Shown: piece by piece, positions 26,378-36,053 of the stretch
Layout: each line of letters starts with the position of its first letter
Position numbering within the stretch: the first letter of the stretch is position 1
Assembly: GCA_011088215.1 (NCBI GenBank)
Contig: JAALKD010000005.1
Location: 1-64,000, forward strand
Origin: Sphingomonadales bacterium
Lineage (GTDB): Bacteria > Pseudomonadota > Alphaproteobacteria > Sphingomonadales > Kordiimonadaceae
Reading direction: 5' to 3'
DNA: 64,000 nucleotides
The notes under the pieces: model-generated
What the model saw: only the letters and a program-made list of their open reading frames with translations
Told to the model about the DNA's origin: nothing
Databases searched by the model: none
Program-made: the position numbers and the translations under genes

Positions 26378-27686
26378 TGCGACCAACTTTACGTGCATTT
26401 TGGCTGATTTTGGCGGCGGTTCCCATCGCGGTACTGTTGATCGCAATCTCGCCCGGTAGTAGTAGGCTTAGCCTTTATTATCTGGTCGCGGTCGTGGTCT
26501 TGCTGTTGCTGGAATGGCGTGCCTGCAGGCCAGCCAGTCAGGTGGGTGTGCGGGTTGAAGAACCCAGTAATATTTATATCGGGGAAGAAGCGCCGCTTGA
26601 TATATTCGTTGGCACACATGATGGGAGCAGCCTGCATAATTTTGAGTTTGCAGTTGAGACAAATGATTTGATTGAGCAAACCGCTCAGGCCCCGTGAAAC
26701 TGGAACCAGGTGCAACACATCTTGAGGTGATGCTGCGTCCACGTGAGCGCGGTACTGCGCGGATACTGCGAATTTGGTTTCGCTGGTCAGGCCCGTTTGG
26801 CTTGCTGTACCGTCAAATAGAGGAAAATCCGGGCCTCTCTGTTCCCATATTGCCAAATTTCAGGCGTGCTGCGCAGGAAGCGCAACTGGCAATAGGCTCT
26901 GCTGCGCAAGACTTTGGTTTCAGGCCTGACCGTGACCATGGGCAAGGCTCGGAGTTCGCCAGCATGCGTGAATATGCAGTGGGAATGGATCCCCGCTCTA
27001 TTGACTGGAAACGGTCGGCGCGTATGCGAAGCCTTTTGTCTAAAGAATATGAAGCTGAGCGTAACCACCATGTTGTTCTGGCCTTTGATACAGGCCATCT
27101 TATGGCCGAGCGCATTGGTGGCCTGTCGCGCCTTGATCATATGGTAAATACGGGCCTTGGCTTGGCATATAGCGCCCTTAAAGGCGGTGACCGAATTGGT
27201 CTTTTTGCCTTCGACAGCCAGGTGCGCAGCCTGGTTAAGCCGCTGGGTGGCATGACAGCGTTTAACCACATTCAATTGCATTTGGCGGCGATCGAAAATA
27301 GCAAAGACGAAACCAATTATACCCTTGGGATGACTCGGCTTTCAGAAAGTTTGAGCCGTCGCACATTGGTGATTGTTTTTACCGATTTTGTTGACACCAC
27401 AACGGCAGAGTTGATGCGCGAAAATTTGGGGCGATTGGCAACTCACCATTTTGTGTTGTTTGTAGCCCTAAAGGACCCTTTTCTGGGTACGATTGCCGAC
27501 GGTGAAATTAACAGCATTAAGGATATTTCCCGTTCGGTGACGGCGACTGAGTTGCTGAAGGAGCGGCGACTGTTGTTCACCCGGCTTCGACGTCAGGGTG
27601 TTTTATGCCTTGAACCTGAACATGCGCAGCTAGTGGGCGAAGTGATCAGTCAATATCGCACCATTATTAGTCGGGAGTTGGTTTAG
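26377..27686 (+). pseudogene. DUF58 protein gene, apparently frameshifted
   Basis: The first frame (26377-26697) carries two N-terminal membrane segments and the start of the beta domain, ending at EQTAQAP. The second (26694-27686) continues with KLEPGATHLEVMLRPRERG, the DUF58 signature REYAVGMDPRSIDWKRSARM and a VWA-like region. Together they equal a normal DUF58 protein of about 437 aa. One added C in the CCCC run at 26690-26693 would restore a single frame. The parts overlap as GTGA, so a coupled split gene is possible, but no ribosome site precedes the GTG. It sits directly after moxR, as is usual. Confidence 0.72.
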
Positions 27687-28696
27687 TGGCGCAGCAGACT
27701 GTCAAAAGCTATCAGTTTCGCGTTGAACGGCAGGGCAACTGGACCCGTCTGGAGAATATGGTGCAGCGGGCGGAAAAAAGTGGTTTGACCAGCCTGTCGT
27801 CCCAAGAAATTTTCGAGATGCCGCATCTCTATAAAGGTGCACTATCGTCGCTTTCGGTAGCACGTTCGATCTCGCTCGACAAAAATGTCGTCGATTATCT
27901 TGAGGCACTTGTTGCCCGTGCTTATTTTCTGCTGCATAGCCAACAACGCACTGCGGGTACGGCTTTTAAGCGATTGATGGTTCATAGCGTGCCGGTTGCG
28001 GTTCGGTCGATCCGTCAGGAAATTATGGTTTCCGCCGCTGTTTTTTTGCTGGGACTGTTGGCCGCGTTTATTCTAGTGTTGCAAAATCCTGATTGGTATT
28101 TCAGCTTCGTAAGCCCCGAGCTTGCTGGCGGTCGACAGCCCGCAGCTAGCGCTGAGGAACTGCGTGATGGGCTCTATGCGTCCCAGGACGGCGTTAACAA
28201 CCTGGATATTTTTGCCACTCAGCTGTTCACTCATAATTCGCAGGTTGGCATTCTTGCTTTTGCGCTTGGTTTTGCCCTTGGCTTGCCAACTATTTGGCTA
28301 CTGTTTACCAACGGTGCCATGCTGGGTGCTTTTCTGGCGCTCTATCATTCGAAAGGCCTGCTATTTGAACTGGGTGGTTGGCTGATTATTCACGGCTCAA
28401 CCGAGATAACTGCGATACTCTTGTGCGGCGCAGCGGGGTTGGCCACAGCACGGCATTATATGTTTCCCGGGAAATATGGTCGGCTGGAAGCCTTGGCTGT
28501 ACATGGGAAAAAAGCAGGGATCGTGGCTTTTGGCTGCATTGTCATGTTTCTGGCGGCGGGTCTGTTGGAAGGTTTTGCCCGTCAGTTGGTAACCAGTGAT
28601 GCGGTGCGTTACGGTGTTGGTTTGTCCCTTTTTGCAATGTGGTTAAGCTATTTCATATACGGCGGGCGGAATAATGCGCCGGGCGACGACGCATGA
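27686..28696 (+). CDS. Stage II sporulation protein M (SpoIIM/DUF95) family membrane protein
   Basis: A 336 aa protein. After an N-terminal helical region of about 110 residues come the SpoIIM-like membrane segments: VSAAVFLLGLLAAFILVLQN, NSQVGILAFALGFALGLPTIW, and the HGSTEITAILLCGAAGL stretch that marks the family. In non-sporulating bacteria it accompanies MoxR/DUF58/RDD genes and has no known function. It starts with a GTG overlapping the preceding TAG (TAGTG) and ends overlapping the RDD gene (ATGA). Confidence 0.85.
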   Translation: MAQQTVKSYQFRVERQGNWTRLENMVQRAEKSGLTSLSSQEIFEMPHLYKGALSSLSVARSISLDKNVVDYLEALVARAYFLLHSQQRTAGTAFKRLMVHSVPVAVRSIRQEIMVSAAVFLLGLLAAFILVLQNPDWYFSFVSPELAGGRQPAASAEELRDGLYASQDGVNNLDIFATQLFTHNSQVGILAFALGFALGLPTIWLLFTNGAMLGAFLALYHSKGLLFELGGWLIIHGSTEITAILLCGAAGLATARHYMFPGKYGRLEALAVHGKKAGIVAFGCIVMFLAAGLLEGFARQLVTSDAVRYGVGLSLFAMWLSYFIYGGRNNAPGDDA

Positions 28697-29613
28697 GTAG
28701 TCGGCGCCAGCAACGCGCCGCTAGCCGGCAGACGATCGAGCGCAATTTGCGCGAGATTTTGACACCAGAGGGAGTGCCAGTTCGTGTTGAACTTGCCGCA
28801 CGCGGCGACAGGGCAGCAGCTGTAATAATTGACCTGCTAATAATGGCCGTTTGCATGATTGTCTCGGTCCTTGGCATCACGATCATAACGGGCTTTTCTG
28901 GCATCGGCCGGTTTGGCTTTATTCTTATTTTGTTGGTATTTTTCTTTCTGCGGAACTTTTACTTCATGTTTTTCGAGCTTAAATGGCAGGGACAGACGCC
29001 AGGAAAACGGCGCCTGGGCTTGAAGGTTATCGACCGCTTTGGCAGACCGCTTTCTTCTGAAGCCGTTTTTGCTCGCAATATGATGCGCGAGATCGAGATT
29101 TTTTTACCCATGGGTATTTTGTTTTCTGGGTCTGCGACGGGCATTTCCGGTCTAATGCAGTTTTTTGCCTTTGTATGGGCGATGACGCTTGTATGCCTAC
29201 CCATGATGAATAAGGACAATCTGCGTGCGGGCGATTTGATCGCTGGTACGCTGGTGGTGCGCGAGCCCAAAATCATTTTAGCGGCGGATATGACTGAGGC
29301 GAGTAGAGACGCCGACGGCGAAACACAGCCGGAATTTGTATTCACCCAGACTCAATTGGATGCTTACGGCGTTTACGAATTGCAAACGCTTGAGGCGCTG
29401 TTGAGAAACAAGTCTCCTGAAGGCGGCGAAAAACGCCAGATAGCGGGAAAAGCCATTATGAAGAAAATCGGTTGGCCCGACCCGGTGCCCGCTCGCAAGA
29501 TGGACGCGTTTCTTACGTGTTATTACCAAACCCTGCGAAAACGTTTGGAAAGTCAGTTGCTTATGGGGCGGCGCAAGGAAGACAAATTTGACGTTGGCAA
29601 TAAGGCAGGGTGA
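28693..29613 (+). CDS. RDD family membrane protein
   Basis: A 306 aa protein. The RDD domain begins with RGDRAAAVIIDLLIM and includes the second conserved block WQGQTPGKRRLGLKVIDRFGRPL and the NLRAGDLIAGTLVV segment, with about four membrane helices between residues 40 and 190. A soluble C-terminal tail of about 100 residues is mostly helical. The role of RDD proteins varies and is mostly unknown. It is the last gene of the operon and overlaps the previous one by 4 nt. Confidence 0.87.
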   Translation: MSSRRQQRAASRQTIERNLREILTPEGVPVRVELAARGDRAAAVIIDLLIMAVCMIVSVLGITIITGFSGIGRFGFILILLVFFFLRNFYFMFFELKWQGQTPGKRRLGLKVIDRFGRPLSSEAVFARNMMREIEIFLPMGILFSGSATGISGLMQFFAFVWAMTLVCLPMMNKDNLRAGDLIAGTLVVREPKIILAADMTEASRDADGETQPEFVFTQTQLDAYGVYELQTLEALLRNKSPEGGEKRQIAGKAIMKKIGWPDPVPARKMDAFLTCYYQTLRKRLESQLLMGRRKEDKFDVGNKAG

Positions 29614-29664
29614 TGGAGTTTGGCCTGTGTGGCAAAGCTGTCTGGATTGCATGCCCAGGGGCGA

Positions 29665-30390
29665 TCATTCAAAGATAGTGGCTAGGTCCTTGTTCGCAAG
29701 GCCGCCGCGAGCGTTGACAAGTAGCAGATAAGTAGCTGCAGTTAAGGGCGCTTCAAATGTCATGACAATAATATCGAAGCCCACGATGGTTAGGGCATAG
29801 TATAATGCATCCATTTCAGGTAACAGACTATCGAATAAGAGGGACGGCAGGAAGTAACACATGATCAGGGCAAACACCCGCCACGCATTGCCTGTTACCA
29901 ATTGATAGCTTCGTTTGAGGGCGTGAATGGGTCCAATGTCTTCCGCAATAACGGCGGGTATTGTTACGGCTAATAAAGTCATTATGACTAGCCCTGGAAC
30001 GAACAAAAGCATGATCCCTGTGAGAGCCAACACAGTGGTGATAAGACTGGCAATCAACACCGGTATGACGAACCGCGCACTGCCAAACAACAGCTGGCCA
30101 AAGCTTAATCTGCGGCCTTCCAGCACGGCTAAAGAGGCGTATGATAGTGGTGCGCTCATAACAAACATTAAAATAACCGGGACGAGAAAACCGTATATCC
30201 AATAGCCATCAACGTCGACATTAGACAGAACTTCATAGCCGCCGTCTACAGTGCCCGCGATTGCGATCAATGGCAGAAATAGCGCCAGCCCGATCAATAT
30301 GAATTGTGCGAAATAACTCTTCAACACTAGGGCCATACCCGAGAATGCGTGAGTGATTTCTATTGGACCCGGCTTATTTGCGGCAGTCAT
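29665..30390 (-). CDS. Multi-pass membrane protein (paralogue 1)
   Basis: A 241 aa protein with about six hydrophobic segments. It shares with its upstream neighbour the arrangement VTIPAVIAEDIGPIHALKRSYQL, a loop typical of YciC-like or glycerophosphodiesterase-membrane-domain proteins. No enzymatic residues are visible. It lies 26 nt downstream of paralogue 2 on the same strand and is convergent with the MoxR operon. Confidence 0.65.
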   Translation of the reverse strand: MTAANKPGPIEITHAFSGMALVLKSYFAQFILIGLALFLPLIAIAGTVDGGYEVLSNVDVDGYWIYGFLVPVILMFVMSAPLSYASLAVLEGRRLSFGQLLFGSARFVIPVLIASLITTVLALTGIMLLFVPGLVIMTLLAVTIPAVIAEDIGPIHALKRSYQLVTGNAWRVFALIMCYFLPSLLFDSLLPEMDALYYALTIVGFDIIVMTFEAPLTAATYLLLVNARGGLANKDLATIFE

Positions 30391-30416
30391 TTGGTTCTTC
30401 CCTTAAAATGGTTGTT

Positions 30417-31229
30417 TTAAGCAAAAACCTGCGCGATATCATCGGCTGAAACACCTTCTTTTGCAGCGCGGAGCTGGCTGTATACTGCCGCGGCAATCGT
30501 GCCGCCCAGCGCGGTTGTGAAGGCAGTTTGCGCCAGAAATATCAATATAGGTATGTAAGCGGCGCCGCCTGAGCTGGATGAAACGAAGGCTTCTTGTACA
30601 AAAGTAAATGCAAAAGTAAGGACTCCATTAAAAATCCCGAGGACAATTACCACCCCAAAAATGGTCCACTTAAAACCGTCGGCCAATGCTGCACTGCGCT
30701 TCATCGCGTCTATTGGACCTAGTCTTTCAGCAACAATTGCCGGTATGGTGGCGGTCAGAGCCAGCGATATTATAACGCCCGGAATGACGAGCAGCATATA
30801 GCCCAGTATGGTGACGAGCGCGACCAGAATAGAAGCTATGACAACAGGCAACAATTGGTTTATCCCGCCAGCCATCATTTTGGCCAAGCCGATTTTATTA
30901 CCAGCCTGTTGTTCGATAGCACCGTATATAATGGCGGCATAAGCGACGAAGCCCAACGCCATCATGATAAACAATGCGCCAGCAAACCCGACCCAGCCAA
31001 TTTGGTTGACATCGAACTGAAGAAAAGCGATGCCGTTGTCAATTAGAGACGCCCAAATGACCAGTGGTAAAAAGACAGTGCCTGACACCAGTAAATAGCT
31101 GCCAAAATTGCTGAATAGTGAGCCAAAACCCGCGGAAAGGACCGCGCCAGCTGTAAATTCTCCCAGCGGTTCTGTTGTTACATCAGTATCTGCGTCCCCG
31201 TTGCCGTCAGGCATTTGCACCTGTTTCAT
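30417..31229 (-). CDS. Multi-pass membrane protein (paralogue 2)
   Basis: About 270 aa with six or so hydrophobic segments and the same internal block as its neighbour (TATIPAIVAERLGPIDAMKRS). The ATG at 31229 (MKQVQMPD) is preferred over one at 31253, because a GGGGG stretch lies shortly before it and the longer form adds an unlikely MCIKWGLF. Function is unknown; the pair probably arose by tandem duplication and is co-transcribed. Confidence 0.66.
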   Translation of the reverse strand: MKQVQMPDGNGDADTDVTTEPLGEFTAGAVLSAGFGSLFSNFGSYLLVSGTVFLPLVIWASLIDNGIAFLQFDVNQIGWVGFAGALFIMMALGFVAYAAIIYGAIEQQAGNKIGLAKMMAGGINQLLPVVIASILVALVTILGYMLLVIPGVIISLALTATIPAIVAERLGPIDAMKRSAALADGFKWTIFGVVIVLGIFNGVLTFAFTFVQEAFVSSSSGGAAYIPILIFLAQTAFTTALGGTIAAAVYSQLRAAKEGVSADDIAQVFA

Positions 31230-31377
31230 AAATAACCCCCATTTTATGCACAAACCACATACAGCAAAATACAGAGCTGCGCTGTTGCTAATATGTGTTC
31301 AACAGATACCATCTAAATTTCCGTTTTGATAGTAGGCACGAAACAGAATGCTAATTGTGAGTATTTTGTGAGGGTTG

Positions 31378-33723
31378 TTACTCAGATGCCCTGCGATAAT
31401 GGCGTCTGTTGGGCCGGGCCTTGGCCGAAAGGTCGACAATTTTCTCGTTGTCTTTTTCCGCCTCCCGGTACAACTGGTAATGACCGGAATAAAGCTGGGT
31501 CGGCCAGCTTTGGTTCTTCACGCCGTAATGGCCTGCAGCTTTTCGAGTAAAAAATGCATCGTTAAGATGGGGCCGCCCCAACGCACATAGATCAGCACGC
31601 TCGTCTGCAATAATGGTGTTGATTTGGGCCGGAAGCGTAATGTCGCCGACTGCGATGGTCGGAATATCTGCGGCATGTTTGATGTGTTCCGCAAAGGGTG
31701 TTTGCCACATGCGACCCCAGACGGGTTTTTGCCATTTCACTGTTTCGCCGGATGACACGTGAATAATGTCCACGCCAGCGGCTTTGAAGGCTTTGGCAAT
31801 TGCTGTGATTTCGTTCTGGCTCATGCCGCCTTTCGCCCAATCGCTAGCTGATAAACGAACCGACATGGGTTTGTCGTCCGGCCATACGGCGCGCATGGCA
31901 GTAAAAACTTCTAGTGGGTAGCGCAGGCGGTTTTCAACGCAGCCGCCATATTCATCGGTTCGCTGGTTGGTCAGGGGCGACAGAAAGCTGGCTATTAGGT
32001 AACCATGTGCGGCGTGCATCTCGAGCATATCAAAACCAGCTGCGTCGCCCCGTTTAGCTGCAGCAACAAAACTGGCGGTTACTTCGGTCATTTTTGCGTG
32101 GTCTAATTCGTGGGGAATGTCTGACGTACCATCGATGTAGGGGATCGGTGAGGCCGAATAAATCGGCCAGTTGCCGTTGTCTTTGGGCTGGTCCATGGCG
32201 TCGTCCGGCGTCTTGGTTGATCCTTTGCGTCCCGCATGGCCCAGTTGCAGTGCAACCTTTGCGGCGGAATTGTCATGGATAAAATCGACGATCTCTTTCC
32301 ATGCCATCTGCTGTTCTTCGTTCCAAATGCCAGTACAGCCATCGGTAATGCGTGCGTCTGGTGTCGGGCAGGTCATCTCGGTGAAAATCAGCCCTGTGCC
32401 ACCAACTGCCCGCGACGTATAGTGAGAAAAATGCCATGGGCTCGGCAGGCCGTCGGTCGCACAATATTGTGCCATCGGTGCCATTACTACCCGGTTGGCC
32501 AGTGTCATACCGCGCAACCGAAACGGGGTAAACATAGGTGTGGGCCGATCATCACCCACACTAAATCCGCTAGAAGCGTTGTAGCGCTCATAAAATTCCG
32601 TTTCGCAATTTTCCTGAAACGCCGGGTCACGCAGAGCAAGGTTGTCCCAGGTTATCGATTTCGCTCTCGACATGCATGAAAAAGCAAAGGCATAATCCTG
32701 TTTTTGCCAGTGTAGCGGCATATTTTCAAACCAGCGCAGCGAAACTTCGGCGTTATGTTGGGTTATCTCTACTGGCGTGCGCCGCTCCGCTTCATAATCT
32801 GAGAATATCGCTTCAATCGCATCGTCGTGGCGAACCACGGCATCAGAAAGCGACGCGGCGCATTCCATTGCTAGCTTGGTGCCTGAACCAATAGACCAAT
32901 GGGCGGTGGCTTTGCAGTCCCCCAGGATAACAATGTTTTTATAGTTCCAATTTTCACACTTTATGGCGGGGAAATTACGCCACATAGATCGATTGGTTTT
33001 GAAGGAATGGCCTTTCAATTCATCCTTGAAAACAGCCTCTAGCGCCTGCGCACTTTCTGCCTCACTCATGTCTTCGAATCCGCTTGCATCCCAGCATTCA
33101 GGCGTTGTTTCTACAACCCATGTGGAATGTCCGGCCTCATACTGGTATGTATGCGCGCAGAAATGGCCGTTCGTGGTTTGTTTGAAAAAGAAAGTGAAAC
33201 CATCCAGCGGGCAGGACGAGCCAAGCCAAGTGAACTTGTTGCGTTTTTCTACTGTTTCAACGCCAAACTCTTCGGCATATCTGGCCCGTATGGCGCTATT
33301 GATACCGCTGGCGTCGACAATCATATCTGACCCCTGAAACTGCGTTTCCAGATTATCCACATCGATTTGCGCGCTGAAGTGGAGTTTTACCCCAACGTCC
33401 GCACAGCGTTTCTGCAGAATATCCAGTAGTGTCATTCGGCTGCAGCCAGCAAAACCATTCCCGCCAATGACGTAGCGGTCACCGCCGCGCTCGATAACCA
33501 TATCGGTCCAATAGGCAAAGTGGTCTCGGATCATTTCGTAGGATTCGGGGTCAGCGCTAAGAAATTCATCTAGGGTTTCGTCGGAAAAAACGACACCGAA
33601 ACCGAAGGTGTCGTCGGCCCGGTTTTGCTCGAATAATTCAATCTCAATGTCAGGGCGCCGTTTTTTGGTCAGTAACGCAAAATACAGACCACCCGGCCCT
33701 CCACCTATGACTGAAATTTTCAT
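31378..33723 (-). CDS. Bifunctional aromatic-acyl-CoA hydroxylase/OYE-type reductase (salicylyl-CoA 5-hydroxylase or 2-aminobenzoyl-CoA monooxygenase/reductase type)
   Basis: A 781 aa fusion. Residues 1 to about 390 are a class A flavin monooxygenase (VIGGGPGGLYFALLTKK, then GDCKATAHWSIGSGTKLAMECA at the FAD ribityl site). Residues from about 398 are an old-yellow-enzyme barrel (FTPFRLRGMTLANRVVMAPM, QLGHAGRKGS, HAAHGYLIASFLSPLTNQRTDEYGG). This architecture is that of 2-aminobenzoyl-CoA monooxygenase/reductase and salicylyl-CoA 5-hydroxylase, which hydroxylate and, in the former, also reduce the ring of a CoA-activated aromatic acid. Which substrate is used here is undecided. It is the last gene of the marR-acyl-CoA dehydrogenase-RidA operon, 67 nt after the RidA-like gene. 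No CoA ligase is in the window. Confidence 0.9.
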   Translation of the reverse strand: MKISVIGGGPGGLYFALLTKKRRPDIEIELFEQNRADDTFGFGVVFSDETLDEFLSADPESYEMIRDHFAYWTDMVIERGGDRYVIGGNGFAGCSRMTLLDILQKRCADVGVKLHFSAQIDVDNLETQFQGSDMIVDASGINSAIRARYAEEFGVETVEKRNKFTWLGSSCPLDGFTFFFKQTTNGHFCAHTYQYEAGHSTWVVETTPECWDASGFEDMSEAESAQALEAVFKDELKGHSFKTNRSMWRNFPAIKCENWNYKNIVILGDCKATAHWSIGSGTKLAMECAASLSDAVVRHDDAIEAIFSDYEAERRTPVEITQHNAEVSLRWFENMPLHWQKQDYAFAFSCMSRAKSITWDNLALRDPAFQENCETEFYERYNASSGFSVGDDRPTPMFTPFRLRGMTLANRVVMAPMAQYCATDGLPSPWHFSHYTSRAVGGTGLIFTEMTCPTPDARITDGCTGIWNEEQQMAWKEIVDFIHDNSAAKVALQLGHAGRKGSTKTPDDAMDQPKDNGNWPIYSASPIPYIDGTSDIPHELDHAKMTEVTASFVAAAKRGDAAGFDMLEMHAAHGYLIASFLSPLTNQRTDEYGGCVENRLRYPLEVFTAMRAVWPDDKPMSVRLSASDWAKGGMSQNEITAIAKAFKAAGVDIIHVSSGETVKWQKPVWGRMWQTPFAEHIKHAADIPTIAVGDITLPAQINTIIADERADLCALGRPHLNDAFFTRKAAGHYGVKNQSWPTQLYSGHYQLYREAEKDNEKIVDLSAKARPNRRHYRRASE

Positions 33724-33790
33724 TTTGTTACCTTTTCAAATGCTTTTATCTGCCGAAAAATGCGGAAATAAGTGCCGCGTGATTGGCTTG

Positions 33791-34186
33791 CTAATCTGGA
33801 ACAACCGCTGTTGTTTCAATTTCGATGCGGGCGGCCTTCTCGATCAGGCCCGCCACCTGAACGCAAGTCATGCAGGGGAAAACCCGGCCCATAACCTCGC
33901 GCCATACGGCACCAACTTCTGCCAGTTGGTCGGCATATTCATCACGGTCGCAGACATACCAGGTCATTCTTACAATATGCTCTGGCCGGGCGCCCGCCTC
34001 TGCCAGAATTGCTTTGGTGCTGAGCAGTATCTGCTTCAATTGGCCGAGTAGATCGGCGTGCTCAAAAACTTCCTGTTCGTTCCAGCCAATGACGCCTGCC
34101 GTAAACACCGTAGTACCGCTAGCTTTAATGCCGTTTGCGTAGCCTTTAGGCCTTGGCCAACCAGCGGGTTGCAAGGTGTCAAACAT
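33791..34186 (-). CDS. RidA (YjgF/YER057c/UK114) family protein lacking the catalytic Arg
   Basis: A 131 aa protein of the RidA fold, normally a trimeric enamine/imine deaminase. The fold is recognisable from [31 protein letters not shown] and the C-terminal strand [11 protein letters not shown]. Where deaminases have P-A-R-S-C-V-E-V with the catalytic Arg, this one reads PCMTCVQV, with Met in place of Arg. It may therefore bind or hydrolyse a different intermediate. Its ATG overlaps the acyl-CoA dehydrogenase stop (ATGTTTGA), showing tight coupling. RidA-like genes do occur in aminobenzoyl-CoA clusters. Confidence 0.86.
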   Translation of the reverse strand: MFDTLQPAGWPRPKGYANGIKASGTTVFTAGVIGWNEQEVFEHADLLGQLKQILLSTKAILAEAGARPEHIVRMTWYVCDRDEYADQLAEVGAVWREVMGRVFPCMTCVQVAGLIEKAARIEIETTAVVPD

Positions 34187-35372
34187 TGCTGTTTTTCCCG
34201 TTTCTGTGATTGTTGAGATGCTGACGCGCGATCACGATTTTTTGCACATCCGATGCGCCTTCATAGATACGAAGCGCGCGAATTTCCCGGTACAATTCTT
34301 CTACCTTTACGCCTTTACTGACCCCCAGTGCTCCAAACATTTGAAGCGCTTTGTCGATAACCTGCTGGCTTTGGTCTGTAGCGAAAAGTTTGGCCATCGC
34401 TGCTTCGCGTGTGACCCGGGTTTTCTTCACATCTTTGGTCCAGGCGGACCGGTAAACCAGTAGCGCGGATGCATCCACATCCAGCGCCATCTCGGCAAAC
34501 TGGGCCTGTGCAATTGGCATGTCCGCGAGGGTTTGGCCGAACATTTTTCGGGTGAGGGCGCGGTCGGTTGCTTCATCCAGAGCGCGTCGGGCAAAGCCGA
34601 GTGCTGCCGCGCCGACGGTTGACCTGAAAATATCGAGAGTTCCTAAAGCGGTGCGCATACCCTTGCCGACTTCGCCGATGATGTTTGTTGCGGGAATGGT
34701 ACATTTGTCAAAGGTAAGCCGCGCCAATGGATGCGGTGCGATAACATTGATGGTTTCAGCGACACTGAACCCTGGTGTGTTGGCGTCAACAACGATAGCC
34801 GAGATCTCACCTTCACCGCCTGCGTTGCGCGCAAATAGGGTGTAGAAATCCGCGATGCCGCCGTTAGAAATCCAGGTTTTCTGACCGCTCGCGATATATG
34901 TTTCTCCGGCTTGTTCAAGAGTTGTCGACATGGCCGAAACATCGGAGCCCGCATCGGGCTCAGACAAGGCGAAAGCGGCAATTTTCTCGCCGTTGGCAAC
35001 TGCTGGCAGATAGGCATGTTTCAACGCCGGTGAGCCATAATTGCTTATCGCGCCTGATCCCAGCCCCTGCATAGCAAAGGCGAAATCAGCCAGGCCTGAG
35101 TGGCGCGCCAGCGTTTCGCGAATGATGCAGAGCGAGCGCACGTCCAGTTCCGGATAAATGCCGCCATAGTCGGACGGTACAGTATATTTAAGCCATCCCC
35201 CGACACCTAGGGATGCAACAAGCTTGCGGCAAGTGCCGGCGACATCCGAATGCCCTTTGTCTTGATCCAATATGTCCGGCAATGTGGTTGTTGCCCACGC
35301 GTTCAGGTCGCGGGCGAGAGTGCGGTGAGCGTCATCAAAAAAAGGCCAGTCCAGGTAACTGAAATCAGGCAT
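34179..35372 (-). CDS. Acyl-CoA dehydrogenase
   Basis: A flavoprotein of about 397 aa. Family signatures are [15 protein letters not shown] (about residues 130-145), [12 protein letters not shown] and the C-terminal [18 protein letters not shown], whose Glu fits the catalytic base position. The ATG at 35372 gives MPDFSYLDW and overlaps the marR stop by 8 nt (ATGCCTGA); a start 12 nt further upstream is also open. In this operon it may oxidise a CoA-bound ring-derived or short acyl intermediate; the substrate is unknown. Confidence 0.92.
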   Translation of the reverse strand: MPDFSYLDWPFFDDAHRTLARDLNAWATTTLPDILDQDKGHSDVAGTCRKLVASLGVGGWLKYTVPSDYGGIYPELDVRSLCIIRETLARHSGLADFAFAMQGLGSGAISNYGSPALKHAYLPAVANGEKIAAFALSEPDAGSDVSAMSTTLEQAGETYIASGQKTWISNGGIADFYTLFARNAGGEGEISAIVVDANTPGFSVAETINVIAPHPLARLTFDKCTIPATNIIGEVGKGMRTALGTLDIFRSTVGAAALGFARRALDEATDRALTRKMFGQTLADMPIAQAQFAEMALDVDASALLVYRSAWTKDVKKTRVTREAAMAKLFATDQSQQVIDKALQMFGALGVSKGVKVEELYREIRALRIYEGASDVQKIVIARQHLNNHRNGKNSNV

Positions 35373-35850
35373 GTGTTTTCTCATCCTTTGGCAATTCGCG
35401 GCCGTTGACCATTTCAGCTTTCAGCAGCGTCAGAAGTTCACTGAGTTCTGTTTGTTTTTGGTCGGGAAGCTCGTCAAAAATTGTCCGAATCCAGGTTTCG
35501 TGCGCTGCAGCCATGCGGTCGAACAAATGTTTGCCTTCATCAGAAAGTGAATAGTTGATCGCACGTGCATCTTGGCTATCGGGTCGGCGTAAAACCAGTC
35601 CCTCTTTGACTAGTTTGGACATCACTTGCGTGGTATTTCCGTCGCTAACAAAAAGTTGCCGGGATAGTTGCCCAGCCCGTAGGCCGTTTCGTTTGCTACG
35701 GTCGAGCGCCGATAGGACATCAAAGCGAGATATCGACATATCGAACTGCGCCCGCAGTCGCGCATCAACATCTTTTTTGATCGCATTCGCGGTTGTCAGT
35801 AAAGCCAACCAACTTTTAACAGCAATATTTCCGCGATTTTCCATAGACAT
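35365..35850 (-). CDS. MarR-family regulator of the hydroxylase operon
   Basis: A 161 aa winged-helix regulator ([41 protein letters not shown] shows the recognition helix and wing). It is first in the operon with acyl-CoA dehydrogenase, RidA-like and hydroxylase genes. A perfect 16 bp palindrome lies 19-34 bp before its ATG, so autorepression relieved by an aromatic or CoA ligand is likely. The first ATG has a second one two codons later; either may be used. Confidence 0.9.
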   Translation of the reverse strand: MSMENRGNIAVKSWLALLTTANAIKKDVDARLRAQFDMSISRFDVLSALDRSKRNGLRAGQLSRQLFVSDGNTTQVMSKLVKEGLVLRRPDSQDARAINYSLSDEGKHLFDRMAAAHETWIRTIFDELPDQKQTELSELLTLLKAEMVNGRELPKDEKTHA

Positions 35851-35868
35851 TGGTTTTGCTCGAGTTTG

Positions 35869-35903
35869 GTAAATTCGAATTTACTTTATATATATAGTAA
35901 ATT
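35869..35903 (-). promoter_or_regulatory. MarR operator region upstream of the hydroxylase operon
   Basis: A perfect palindrome GTAAATTCGAATTTAC (35869-35884) is followed by a third half-site AGTAAATT (35896-35903), which pairs with AATTTACT at 35878-35885. The region is very AT-rich. It lies directly before marR at 35850 and is the natural binding region for that protein. Confidence 0.7.
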
Positions 35904-36053
35904 TAGTCAATATTATTATTTTTATGCTCCTATCAAGGCAATCCATTTATTTATATGGGGTATGAGGAGGGGTTTTCCGCTTAGAATTTTTTTATAGCTA
36001 AAATAAAGCGCAGTGAGGGATGTCAAAGGCTTTAGATACAAAGGAGCGTTGGG

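Noticed and set aside
33350..33362. TTATCCACA-like DnaA box
   Set aside because: A single copy inside the hydroxylase gene, far from dnaA; a chance match.
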